From: Euptelea pleiosperma
Taxonomy: Eukaryota > Streptophyta > Magnoliopsida > Ranunculales > Eupteleaceae
Assembly (NCBI GenBank): GCA_035048495.1
Contig: CM068540.1
Location: 14,864,829 to 14,928,828, forward strand
Direction of reading: 5' to 3'
DNA: 64,000 nucleotides
Both the position numbers and the translations under genes were made by a program. Positions 55,546 to 64,000 of this stretch are shown here, piece after piece (within the stretch, counting starts at the first letter, position 1; each line of letters starts with the position of its first letter). The notes under the pieces were generated by a model. The model saw only the letters and a list, made by a program, of their open reading frames with translations. It was not told where the DNA came from and did no database searches.

Positions 55546-58321
55546 TGATATTCGCTCAAAAGTGTTTATTTTAAGCAATTATCCTTTTAGTGTTATCGCA
55601 CTCTCCTACGTAAAATGCTCTATTTATCTACTTTTCTATGTAAGAGTCTATTCTGTTACGTAGAACACACTTTTCGGGACGAAATAGTATATTTGCATGC
55701 ATTAAACACATTTTCGGAAGTCTATATATAAAGTTGTTCTGATTAAGTCTCATTACACGCTTCTTCTGTCGTAGAAAACCCTGAGTGGATGATTCTCAAG
55801 ACTTGCGGGCCCACATCGAACATAAAAGCCCATTATTAAAGTTAAAAGAGCCTACAGGCTATGACTAGAAGATATGGGCCAAATGCGGGCTGAACAAGAG
55901 GATCGAAGAGCCGACCCAAAGAACAAAGAGATCGGGAGAGCCAATGACCAAGATACGGAACAAAGAGTTTAAAGCTGCATGAATCAACAAGAAATGATGG
56001 TCTGCTCTACTGGTGAAGCGTGAGGAGGGACACAGTGAAGACCAGAGTTTTAGGCCCTCTGCCAACTCATTTATCTGTATTTTCTATTATTTTTTCACTC
56101 ATCTCTCATAATTCTCTCTCTCCTCTCCATTACAACCTGTCGATCATCTGATCGACCATCCGATTGTCATTCTCACCACACGATCTCTCCCTCATCACCC
56201 ATTTTATCCCTCACTAGGCCAATCATCATCATCCCTCAATTCCACCATTTGATCGCCATCTGATCTACTGTCTGATTATCCGATCTCTCTGATCGTCATT
56301 GATGTTTCCCGGTCGACCACCATCTTGACCATCCTTCCATATTAAGCCCGTGACTCCCATCTCTTTGATCTCTCTCTCACAGAAGGGAAGAAAACTTCAA
56401 GGGTGTGTTTGGTTGCATGGAAGAGGTCACTATCGATGGATGTGTTTTCCCAAGAAAAATATATTTTTCCTTGGCAACCAAATGCACCCTAACCCACTAA
56501 ACTCATGGCCAAACGACCCATAAACCTCGAGCCCGAGCCCGCAACCCCCTAAGTCATTCTTCAAATATAAAAATAAAATAAAATAAAAAAATAATAAAAA
56601 AATAAAAATAAAAAAATTCTTTGTTTAGAAACCGTGAAAAAGCTTAGAAACCCACGGTTTCACCTTGTGGGGAGGGCTCAAAAACCCTTAGCTCCCTCCT
56701 CCTCGCTGGCTTCTCTTCTTTCTTCCTTTTCTTTCTTCTTCATTCTCTTCCTCCCTTCTCTTCTCAGGCGAGCTACGCTGGCAAGTAGCACCGCCTTCTT
56801 CTTTTCTTCTTCTTCTTCTTCTCCTCCACCGCACCTGCTGCACATCCTCCTCCCATGCCTTTTACCGGAATTGCAAAACCTGCAACTCCAGTTAGCATCC
56901 CAGCTACTACTCCGGCGGACTGGTTTTCCTCTTTGCCTTCGTCTTCTTCTTCTCCTGGTTCTTCTTCTCATGGCTTCTCCTCTTCTTCTTCTTCTTCTTC
57001 ACCTTATCTCCTTCTTCTTCTCTTTCTTTCGCCGGAGTTGCAAAGTTGCAGGTCTGCAACTCCAGCCAGCAGGTGTGAAGGGAGCCGCTCCGTTCTGTTC
57101 CTTCTTGGTTCCACACCGTGCAACCTCCTGGTTCACTTCCCTCATCATTTCTCCACAAATCGCCCTCCTTCTAGCCTTCTTCACCTAGAACACCACCACT
57201 CCGGCGACCTGCAAGTTCAATCATCGTTCGGGTTACAAACCAGAACAAACAGCTATTATCACTCAATGCCGCAAGCTCCCTCACATTGCCGTTGAGCACT
57301 TCCTCCACAGTGCCTCCGCCTCCTTACAGTGCTGCTCCACCTTTGGTAGCAACTGGCTCCATTACCACCACCACCATTGCTGTCCTCTCCACCTTGCTCT
57401 GCCTTCTCCTTCTTTGCAACCATCCAAATGGCATATCCCTCCCCAAGCCGCTGATTCTCTCTCATATCCACGGACTCACCACAGCTTTCAAGTCATTACC
57501 TTTCAAAGCCATTATCGTTTGCATTCGTTGTAGATTGTTACAACCACCGTTGCTACTAGAAGAAGCACATTCTTCTCCGGTCAAGACCTACAACTCTTAA
57601 CCGGAGCACCACCATCACTTGCCGCACCAGTGAGCCACCCTCTCCAATCAAATGCTTCTTCATCCTCAGGCCGTTGTCTCCTCAAGAGTTTGCCAGCAGT
57701 CACCATTCACAAGCCTTCTCCTTCCTTTGGTTGCAAACCAACGAAACACCATCACCTACATCCTCACTTGGGCAAACCAACTCTCAAGACCAATCTTTGG
57801 CCGAATCTCCGGTAAGTTCCCCATGGTAAGGTTAATCTCTCTAATATCCTATCTTCTTTTTCTCTCTCTAGAGAGCATCTTCTATCTCTAGAGACGTTAT
57901 TCTCTCTCTTTTACTTCTCTCTCTAACCATCTATTTTCTCTCTCTAAAAAAGCCTCCCATCTCAACGTCTCTCTTTATCTATTCTTTTTCTAGTTTCTCT
58001 CTCCATTCTTCACTTTCTCTCTCTACCCTAATCTCTTTTAATGCTTTCTAGTTTAATAAATTTTATCTGATTTGCATTGTAAGAGACAAGTTCAGTTAAA
58101 TAAAGATGATTTAAGTGTGATTGCTTTACATTCTCTGTAATGTTTTTCGTCATTTCATGTGTTTTTATTGTGCTAATCAGACTAATCCCAAGTGCAGATC
58201 GACATCCGACACTAGCCACTGTGCAAAATTGCTAATTTTACAGGTTAAAAGTCTTGGATAATTACAAATGTGTTGAAATTAAGGTTTCCGTAACCAACGA
58301 CGAGGAAAAATCCTACTTTCA
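55546..58321. mobile_element. Solo-LTR-like element B, 2.8 kb
   Basis: Starts TGATATTCGCTCAAAAGTGT and ends CCTACTTTCA. Flanks are AGTTA (55541-55545) and AGTCA (58322-58326), a 5-bp duplication with one mismatch. The first 200 bp and last 200 bp match element A (GCTCAAAAGTGTTTATTTTA; CAGATCGACATCCGACACTA against TGGATAGACATCCGACACGA). The CT-rich middle gives long Ser/Leu-rich frames (56634-57300) with no domain. A run of ATAAAATAAAAA lies at 56570-56620. Confidence 0.65.
55990..56057 (+). other. Diverged tRNA-like module in element B
   Basis: CTCTACTGGTGAAGCGTGAG and AGACCAGAGTTTTAGGCCC align with the tRNA-like part of element A at the same place in the element. Two bases of the D-loop are missing and the B box is degraded. 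Confidence 0.35.
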
Positions 58322-58424
58322 AGTCACTAAACTCTTTTCAGTGAAATCATCTTTCTACATCTTTACAGATATGAAAAAAAAGAACAGAATCACACTCAAT
58401 TAAACCTAACAGAGTGACCTAGAT

Positions 58425-58437
58425 GCTCTAATACTAA
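58425..58437 (-). other. Degenerate primer-binding site of the host copia
   Basis: Reverse strand TTAGTATTAGAGC against the usual TGGTATCAGAGC. It fixes the 5' end of the minus-strand copia: the LTR should lie just to the right. Confidence 0.55.
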
Positions 58438-58439
58438 TA

Positions 58440-59202
58440 AATTATTTCGGTATCTAGAAGATGCAACCTAAAGGGGGTGAATATGTTATTTTAAAAATTT
58501 GACCTAAATGCTTTTTAACTTAAATCACTTACTTGTCACATTCCAAGGATTCTAATCGCATGTGCAAACAATCCTAGATAGATTGATTTAATTATCAGAA
58601 TGATTATCTCGATAAACTCAGATTTAATATATCTATGATATATTATCTCTAATTCGTTTGATGTAATATAAACAATTATAAGTGCGAAAATCAAATAACA
58701 CATGCGACTTTTACGTAGAAACCTTTTTAAAAAAACCATGGGACCACGTCTATGAGAAGTTAATGGAGTATAAAAGTTACCATGCAACAACGTTCAACTC
58801 AATTGTTTTAGCAATCGAATAACTTAAGCCAACTGTTGTTGTATCCACGCTTTCTAATATACTCACTCCGATCGAGTCAACGACAACTTCTACGTACGAT
58901 CTCTTTCACACGTTCTAGATTCGATCCATCTCCCAAATCTAAGGCGGCAAAGTTCATCCCTGATCACCAATGATGCTTCGGTCCACCCTCGAACATCAAT
59001 AACTGATCCGGTCCATCTCTGAATCTCCACCACTTGTCTCACACGAGGTTGAACTAAAAACTTTGAAGCTAAAGGTGGTTAATAAACCCTCTCTCTCTAG
59101 AAACAAGGAAGGCTCATGAAGTTCTAGAAAGTGATCTCAAGCTTAGAGGATGAAGCACTCTAGGAGTTGGCCATCAAGCTCAAGAGATCAAAACTAAGTT
59201 TT
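58440..59202 (-). repeat. Probable 5' LTR of the host copia, left part
   Basis: Follows the primer site and contains AACCTAAAGGGGGTGAATAT, which resembles the 3' end of SIRE-type LTRs read in reverse. It is split by the organelle DNA insert and probably continues to the right of 60583. The outer edge was not found. Confidence 0.4.
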
Positions 59203-59271
59203 TAAAATAATTTCTAGGAGTTTTAAATTTCTTCCAAGACCTTTTCCCAAAAATTGATTTCTTCGTTTCTC
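59203..59271. repeat. Direct repeat flanking the plastid insert, left copy
   Basis: TTTTAAATTTCTTCCAAGAC and CCCAAAAATTGATTTCTTCG recur at 60514-60583. The two copies differ at about three positions. The insertion therefore sits between two copies of about 70 bp of host sequence. Confidence 0.9.
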
Positions 59272-59558
59272 TACTGTCCAACCAAGCTAGTATTGCCTTC
59301 GCTTGACTCACGGTCTAGAAATAAAGAAACTCAAAACTCGATGTCACGATCTATGAGTTTGATCTTTCCTCTTTCCTTTCCTAAAAGTAAGGATTGTACG
59401 ATACTGATGCTTATCAATTAAGCCCCCTGATTCCGACCCTCGAGTCCAAGTCTCGGGGTTGGGAAAGTGCCCACCGTCCGTTCCCCAGAAAGCAACCACT
59501 AAACTAGCAAGTGACCTTCCTTCCTCCAGTTTGGCATCGAACAGAAGGGACCACTTAC
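59272..59558. other. Unidentified part of the organelle-DNA insert
   Basis: Lies between the left direct repeat and the ycf2 piece. A 95-codon reverse frame spans this part and runs into frame-shifted ycf2 sequence, so it is not a gene as such. Its even base composition differs from the AT-rich neighbours. Mitochondrial or plastid origin is possible but I could not assign it. Confidence 0.4.
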
Positions 59559-60000
59559 TACGGTTTGATACATAATAAATTGTCCATCCCATTTTATAGA
59601 CAGACGAACTAGTTCGATACTCAATATTCATTTTTTTATCAATTCTGTAAGAGTTAGATCCTTCTGAATCAGCATTACATCCAGACTCATTTCTCCTCTT
59701 TGAATAGAGGATATAGCAATTTCCTTTGGATTTCTCAGTCTAAGCAGGAGACAATATACCTTGATATTATTCATTATTCTTTGATTCAAAGGATCATTCC
59801 ATCTCAATTGGAAAAGCAAATATCTTTTCAGGAAGAAATTTAGTTTTGCTTCCGTGGTGTTCTCGAATTGCTTTTTCTTTCTACGTTTTTTAATGTCTGA
59901 TCCCGCATAATACTCTTCAACATCTTTTTGTTGGTTTAGTGGATCTGATCCAAGATTCCCTTGGTTTTGTGCATCTGATCCAAGATCTCCTTGGCCTGGC
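59559..60000 (-). pseudogene. ycf2: Plastid ycf2 fragment
   Basis: Reverse reading gives [37 protein letters not shown] and [13 protein letters not shown], typical of plastid Ycf2. It has stops and shifts (after KK near 59635 and after DQIH near 59940). It is a 440-bp piece of a gene of about 6-7 kb, so it has no function. Confidence 0.85.
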
Positions 60001-60009
60001 CTTCAACTT

Positions 60010-60513
<504 letters not shown>

Positions 60514-60583
60514 TTAAAGTAATTTCTAGAAGTTTTAAATTTCTTCCAAGACCTTTTCCCAAAAATTGATTTCTTCGTTTCTC
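60514..60583. repeat. Direct repeat flanking the plastid insert, right copy
   Basis: Right-hand partner of 59203-59271. Confidence 0.9.
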
Positions 60584-61197
60584 AAAAATCTCAAATAGAG
60601 GTCTATGAAGGTACTAATAATAGTTTTCATTCCTGAACATTACTATTTATAGTGTGGACAAATAAATGTCCAAAACGTAAGAAAGTTGAGTGAGAATCGA
60701 AATATTAAGAAAAAAGAAATTTGTTTTTAACAACTCGTTCTTTGATTGATCGGATGTACTCCCTCGATCAATTAGACATGAAAACCTAAAGTTTAAAGTT
60801 GCTTAGAGATTTATGAAGGCCAACTAATCATTTAAATCTAAGGTCTCTAAGTCACTTACCATCCTAACTGTGACCGAGTGAAGCTTTGAATCTTCTGTAG
60901 AGTTTATGTGTTTCAAAATCTTCTGGTTGACTGATTTGAGTGAATCAACACAGGACACAACCTTAACTAACCAGACACATGAGGAAAGAGTTTACACTGT
61001 TTGCCATACAGAATTAGCTAACACAAAATTACGACCTTACAGATTTTTCCAACGATATGCATTAATTAAATATTTTCATTAACTTAAGATTCTTATAATA
61101 CTCTTATAAATTAGATTTTATGACTACTAGTGAAGTGCAAAAGAGTAATTTCATTATTTAAAAAAGCACTTAAAATTCTAATTCCATAACTTATGTA
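60584..61197. other. Probable right part of the copia LTR and intergenic DNA
   Basis: No coding motif. It is assumed to continue the LTR interrupted by the plastid insert, but its terminal bases were not found. Confidence 0.3.
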
Positions 61198-61226
61198 GCA
61201 CGTGCATCGCTCGTGCCCTTCACTAA
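61198..61226 (+). mobile_element. Possible Helitron 3' terminus
   Basis: GCACG...CGTGC hairpin (61198-61216) followed after 6 bases by CTAA at 61223-61226 and then T. This fits a Helitron end (hairpin, CTRR, T). A matching TC start was not convincingly found upstream. Confidence 0.35.
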
Positions 61227-61719
61227 TTGAGATTGTCCCTTGCAATATCAGTTCACTACATTCCATAAAAATTTTCTGGCCGAGCTATTTTGTTATTGGC
61301 CTCAGCTACTCACCACAGGAATTCTGATGACCATCCAACGGTTTAAACCAAAGTGAACTTCCCGATCTTTGGTGGGAGGTTTGGGGCAGTACGTCCAAAA
61401 CTGAGAAAGGAGGGAGTTTAGTTTTGGTCGTACACATTTAAAACATACCTGGCAATATATAAAAATGTGTCTGGCAATATCATTTCAGTACACCATAGAG
61501 GTTTTCCTGACCAGCTATGTGATATTACCAATGAGGAGTCTTTCCTAAGTCTACACCGTGGATGATCCTCGTGATACGCATACTCGAATTTAATCACTAT
61601 TTAACGGTCTGGACTTTGGACCCAGTGGGCCGTCCACTGACCATAACATGTGCGACAAACACAGAAAAGTTGTGCCTCACGCATTGCTTGACCAAAAAGG
61701 CGTCACGCAAATCAAGGCC
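61227..61719. other. Upstream region of FRS-3
   Basis: No gene is called. Two similar pieces (TTGCAATATCAGTTCACTAC at 61243 and TGGCAATATCATTTCAGTAC at 61473) suggest an imperfect duplication of about 230 bp. Confidence 0.4.
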
Positions 61720-62136
61720 TCTCATCTACATTTTATTCTCTTCCCTCTCCTTCCCTTCCTCAGCAGAGACGATTCGATTTTGGCAGGGTGTCCGTCGTCC
61801 ATCCGTCTGAGTTCCAGGCTTCGTTTTACCTCAGTAAGGAAAGCTGATTTTCTTGATAGGGTTTGTCATGAACCGAAAGAAATAAAAAATGTGGTTTCTC
61901 TCTCCTAGGGTTCTATACACTCATTACCGTTAATTAGTCAGTTAATCCAGTTATTTAAAATTTTTAATCTCTCTCTCTCTCTCTTCCTTTTTTTTGTTAA
62001 TTAAATTCTTTTATTTTTTAATTTAAATTGCGTCTTTTATTTCTTCTTCTGATAACCAGGTTCATCCAAAAAGCCTGAAGCCTAGGCAGGTCGTGGTTTC
62101 TCAAGATTTCAAGTTTCACGGTTGCTGTCATTGCAT
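61720..62136 (+). promoter_or_regulatory. FRS-3 5' leader and non-coding first exon
   Basis: Aligns with the FRS-1 leader (CTCAGCAGAGACGATTCGAT, TTTCTCTCTCCTAGGGTTCT) and ends GCAT before donor GTAAGTTT at 62137. The intron runs 62137-62328 to acceptor ATTTGCAG. A (CT)n run lies near 61970-61990. Confidence 0.65.
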
Positions 62137-62329
62137 GTAAGTTTATCTACTTTCCAATTTTTGTCTGTTAGGGTTTCTGAGTATCTATCTTCACCGTTTC
62201 TGTTTTTTTTTTCCTTGTTTTTTGGGTAATTATGTGTTTATTTCTGCTGTCTGTTATTGATTTGGATAAAAATGTATGGTATTGTTTATTTGTTTTTTGG
62301 TGAATGTTGGTCTTTCCTAGATTTGCAGG

Positions 62330-64000
62330 ATGGATGGCCAAAGCAGAGAATTTCAACTTGAACTTAATGAAACCATTGTGCAATTAGACTCAGAGAGTGA
62401 GGAAATTGCCAATGATAACACGCAAACGGGAGGGGATCTTCCAATGACAGTGGACTCTGGAATTTCAAAGGATGTTAGGGTTGTGATGCCAAAAGTTGGG
62501 ATGGTCTTCGAATCAGATGACCAAGCGTACGAATTTTACAATCGGTATGCTAGATGTGTGGGGTTTAGTATTCGGAAAATGTCATCAACTCATCGTAAAG
62601 ATAACACAATCTCGAGAAGAGTTCTTTGTTGTTCTAGTGAAGGTGTTCGTCGTAAACATACAAGGGGGTCTCCGAAGAAAGCACGGCCAGATACTCGAAC
62701 TAATTGCAAAGCACGTATGGTCATCAAATTACATGATGATGGGAATTATTCTGTGGTAGAGTTTATAGAAGAACATAACCATGATCTTGCACCTCCATCT
62801 AAAGTGCATAAGTTGAGGTCGCAGCGAAAGATACCAGATTCTGCAGTAATCGACAATACTCCTTATGCAGGGATTGGATCCACTGGTGTTTATTCAAATA
62901 CAAGTGCAGAAGTAGGAGGACCTCAAAACTTCAACTTTATGCATTTGGGTTGCACTAATTACTTGCAGAGAAGGAGGCGTAATGAGATTTTAAAGAAGGG
63001 AGATGCACAACTTCTTTTAGATTACTTCAAGTTCATGCAGAAAGAGAATCCATATTTCTTCTATTCAATACAAGTGGATGAAAATAATCAAATGTGCAGC
63101 TGTTTTTGGTGCGATGTTAAATCACGGATAGATTACAGCTTCTTTGGTGACGTGGTGTGCTTTGACACAACATTTAGGAAAAATGATTATGACAAACCAT
63201 ATGCACTGTTTGTTGGAGTGAATAATCATGGGCAATCAATCTTCTTTGGTTGTGCATTGCTATTGGATGAGACCACAGAGTCATTTGTATGGGTGTTTCA
63301 AACATTTTTAGATGCAATGAATGGAAAACAACCGAAGACAATTTTCACGGACCAAGTTACTGCGATTGCCAGTGCAGTTAGTCAGGTGTTGCCAAATACA
63401 CATCATCGTCTATGTTTACGACATATTTATCAAAAAGCAGAGAAGCATCTCTCCCATGTGTTTGAAAAGTTTAAGTCTTTTGAGAAGGATTTTAAGAGTT
63501 TCATATATGACAACGAGACGGAAGAGGAGTTTCAATCAAGCTGGGATGTGCTGCTAGGCAAATACAATTTGGCGGGGCATGAATGGTTGCAAGGTTTATA
63601 CCAGGTGCGCGGGAAATGGGCGCAAGCATATGGACGAGAACACTTTTGTGCAGGTATGACAACTACTCAAAGAAGTGAAGATATGAACAACTTTCTCAAA
63701 AAGTATTTCAAGAGAACCCTATCGCTACGAGAGTTTGCAACTCAATATGAGAAAGCAGTGACCAGCCGGCGTTTGAAGGAAAAACATCAAGATTTTGTTT
63801 CCATGCAAACAAATCCAAACTTGCGCACTACGTGGCCAGCAGAAGCCCGAGCAGCAGAGAGGTACTCAAGAAAAATATTCATGTTGTTCCAAGATGAGTA
63901 TGTACGTACATTGGATTTTTCTGCAGAAGGTGCAGGTGAGGATGGGACAATGTCCACATACAAGGTGTCATCCTTTGGAAATATTAGACCTCACACTGTT
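62330..64000 (+). CDS. FAR1/FHY3-related protein (FRS-3), 3' end outside the window
   Basis: Starts at the ATG after the leader intron and stays open for all 557 codons to the window edge. It keeps the layout of its paralogs: acidic N terminus (MDGQSREFQLELNETIVQLD), FAR1 zinc-binding region at about 70-160 (FYNRYARCVGF to IEEHNHDLAPPS) and the MULE transposase region from about 240. Unlike FRS-1 and FRS-2 it retains all three ancestral catalytic positions: D279 (FDTTF), D341 (FTDQVT) and E450 (QRSEDM). The CLRHIY motif is also kept. Classic FAR1/FHY3 proteins also keep these residues without being known transposases, so activity is not implied. It has a single copy of the first coding exon. 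The SWIM finger would lie beyond the window. Confidence 0.85.
   Translation, partial: MDGQSREFQLELNETIVQLDSESEEIANDNTQTGGDLPMTVDSGISKDVRVVMPKVGMVFESDDQAYEFYNRYARCVGFSIRKMSSTHRKDNTISRRVLCCSSEGVRRKHTRGSPKKARPDTRTNCKARMVIKLHDDGNYSVVEFIEEHNHDLAPPSKVHKLRSQRKIPDSAVIDNTPYAGIGSTGVYSNTSAEVGGPQNFNFMHLGCTNYLQRRRRNEILKKGDAQLLLDYFKFMQKENPYFFYSIQVDENNQMCSCFWCDVKSRIDYSFFGDVVCFDTTFRKNDYDKPYALFVGVNNHGQSIFFGCALLLDETTESFVWVFQTFLDAMNGKQPKTIFTDQVTAIASAVSQVLPNTHHRLCLRHIYQKAEKHLSHVFEKFKSFEKDFKSFIYDNETEEEFQSSWDVLLGKYNLAGHEWLQGLYQVRGKWAQAYGREHFCAGMTTTQRSEDMNNFLKKYFKRTLSLREFATQYEKAVTSRRLKEKHQDFVSMQTNPNLRTTWPAEARAAERYSRKIFMLFQDEYVRTLDFSAEGAGEDGTMSTYKVSSFGNIRPHTV

Larger units (their letters stand above)
32466..58445 (-). 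mobile_element. Host Ty1/copia element (minus strand), split by four insertions
   Basis: Read right to left: primer-binding site (58425-58437), Gag, protease, Gag-pre-integrase, integrase, RT start and RNase H. Its pieces are 58322-58445, 53848-55545, 51375-51512 and 32466-34174. Between them lie two solo-LTR-like elements and a copia element that itself contains a gypsy element. Most of the RT is deleted and frames are full of stops. The Gag coiled-coil followed by a late zinc knuckle suggests a SIRE-like lineage, but that is a guess. The 3' LTR was not found, and the 5' LTR is only suspected to start near 58440. Confidence 0.75.

Noticed and set aside
56634..57295. Overlapping Ser/Leu-rich frames of 146-184 codons
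   Set aside because: Same CT-rich LTR interior as in element A; low complexity with no start context or domain.
59344..59631. 95-codon reverse frame as a gene
   Set aside because: It mixes frame-shifted ycf2 with unassigned insert DNA.

Overview
This is plant nuclear DNA from an angiosperm. The genes have short GT-AG introns, there are Ty1/copia and Ty3/gypsy retrotransposons with plant-type primer-binding sites, many short inverted-repeat elements, a LINE, Helitron-like ends, and pieces of plastid DNA. The species cannot be named from the sequence.

The cellular genes form a tandem array of three FAR1/FHY3-related (FRS) genes on the + strand. FRS-1 spans about 7.8-11.5 kb, FRS-2 about 18.3-21.1 kb, and FRS-3 starts near 61.9 kb and runs off the right edge with an open frame. 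FAR1-family proteins are transcription factors domesticated from MULE transposases. FRS-3 keeps the ancestral D-D-E residues; FRS-1 and FRS-2 have both lost the second D and the E. In FRS-1 the first coding exon is present three times as a symmetric 141-bp exon that can be spliced in frame. Flanks of FRS-1 and FRS-2 also match each other, giving a duplication unit of about 10 kb.

Region by region: 1-7.7 kb holds a decayed plant-mobile-domain (MAIN-like) pseudogene and a cluster of MULE-type foldback MITEs, several with 9-bp target duplications. 7.8-22.7 kb holds FRS-1, FRS-2, their paired flanks, two direct MITE copies and a tandem Helitron-like array inserted at an A/T dinucleotide. 22.7-32.4 kb is mostly non-genic, with a LINE 3' end, foldback elements and an 84-bp plastid 16S fragment.

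32.4-58.4 kb is a nest of retrotransposons. A minus-strand copia element is the host. Into it went a second, plus-strand copia element (LTRs 34175-35260 and 50343-51374) and two 2.3-2.8 kb solo-LTR-like elements. Into the inner copia went a 12.6-kb Tat-lineage gypsy element (35759-48349) with nearly identical 1360-bp LTRs, gag-protease and pol reading frames, an array of about 92-bp repeats, and a spliced gene on the opposite strand. 58.4-61.7 kb contains an old LTR-like stretch split by a mosaic of three plastid fragments (ycf2, psbA, rpl2). The nest now separates FRS-2 from FRS-3.

The three FRS genes are probably the only functional cellular genes here. Everything was read by eye; splice sites, small frameshifts and difference counts are manual calls.
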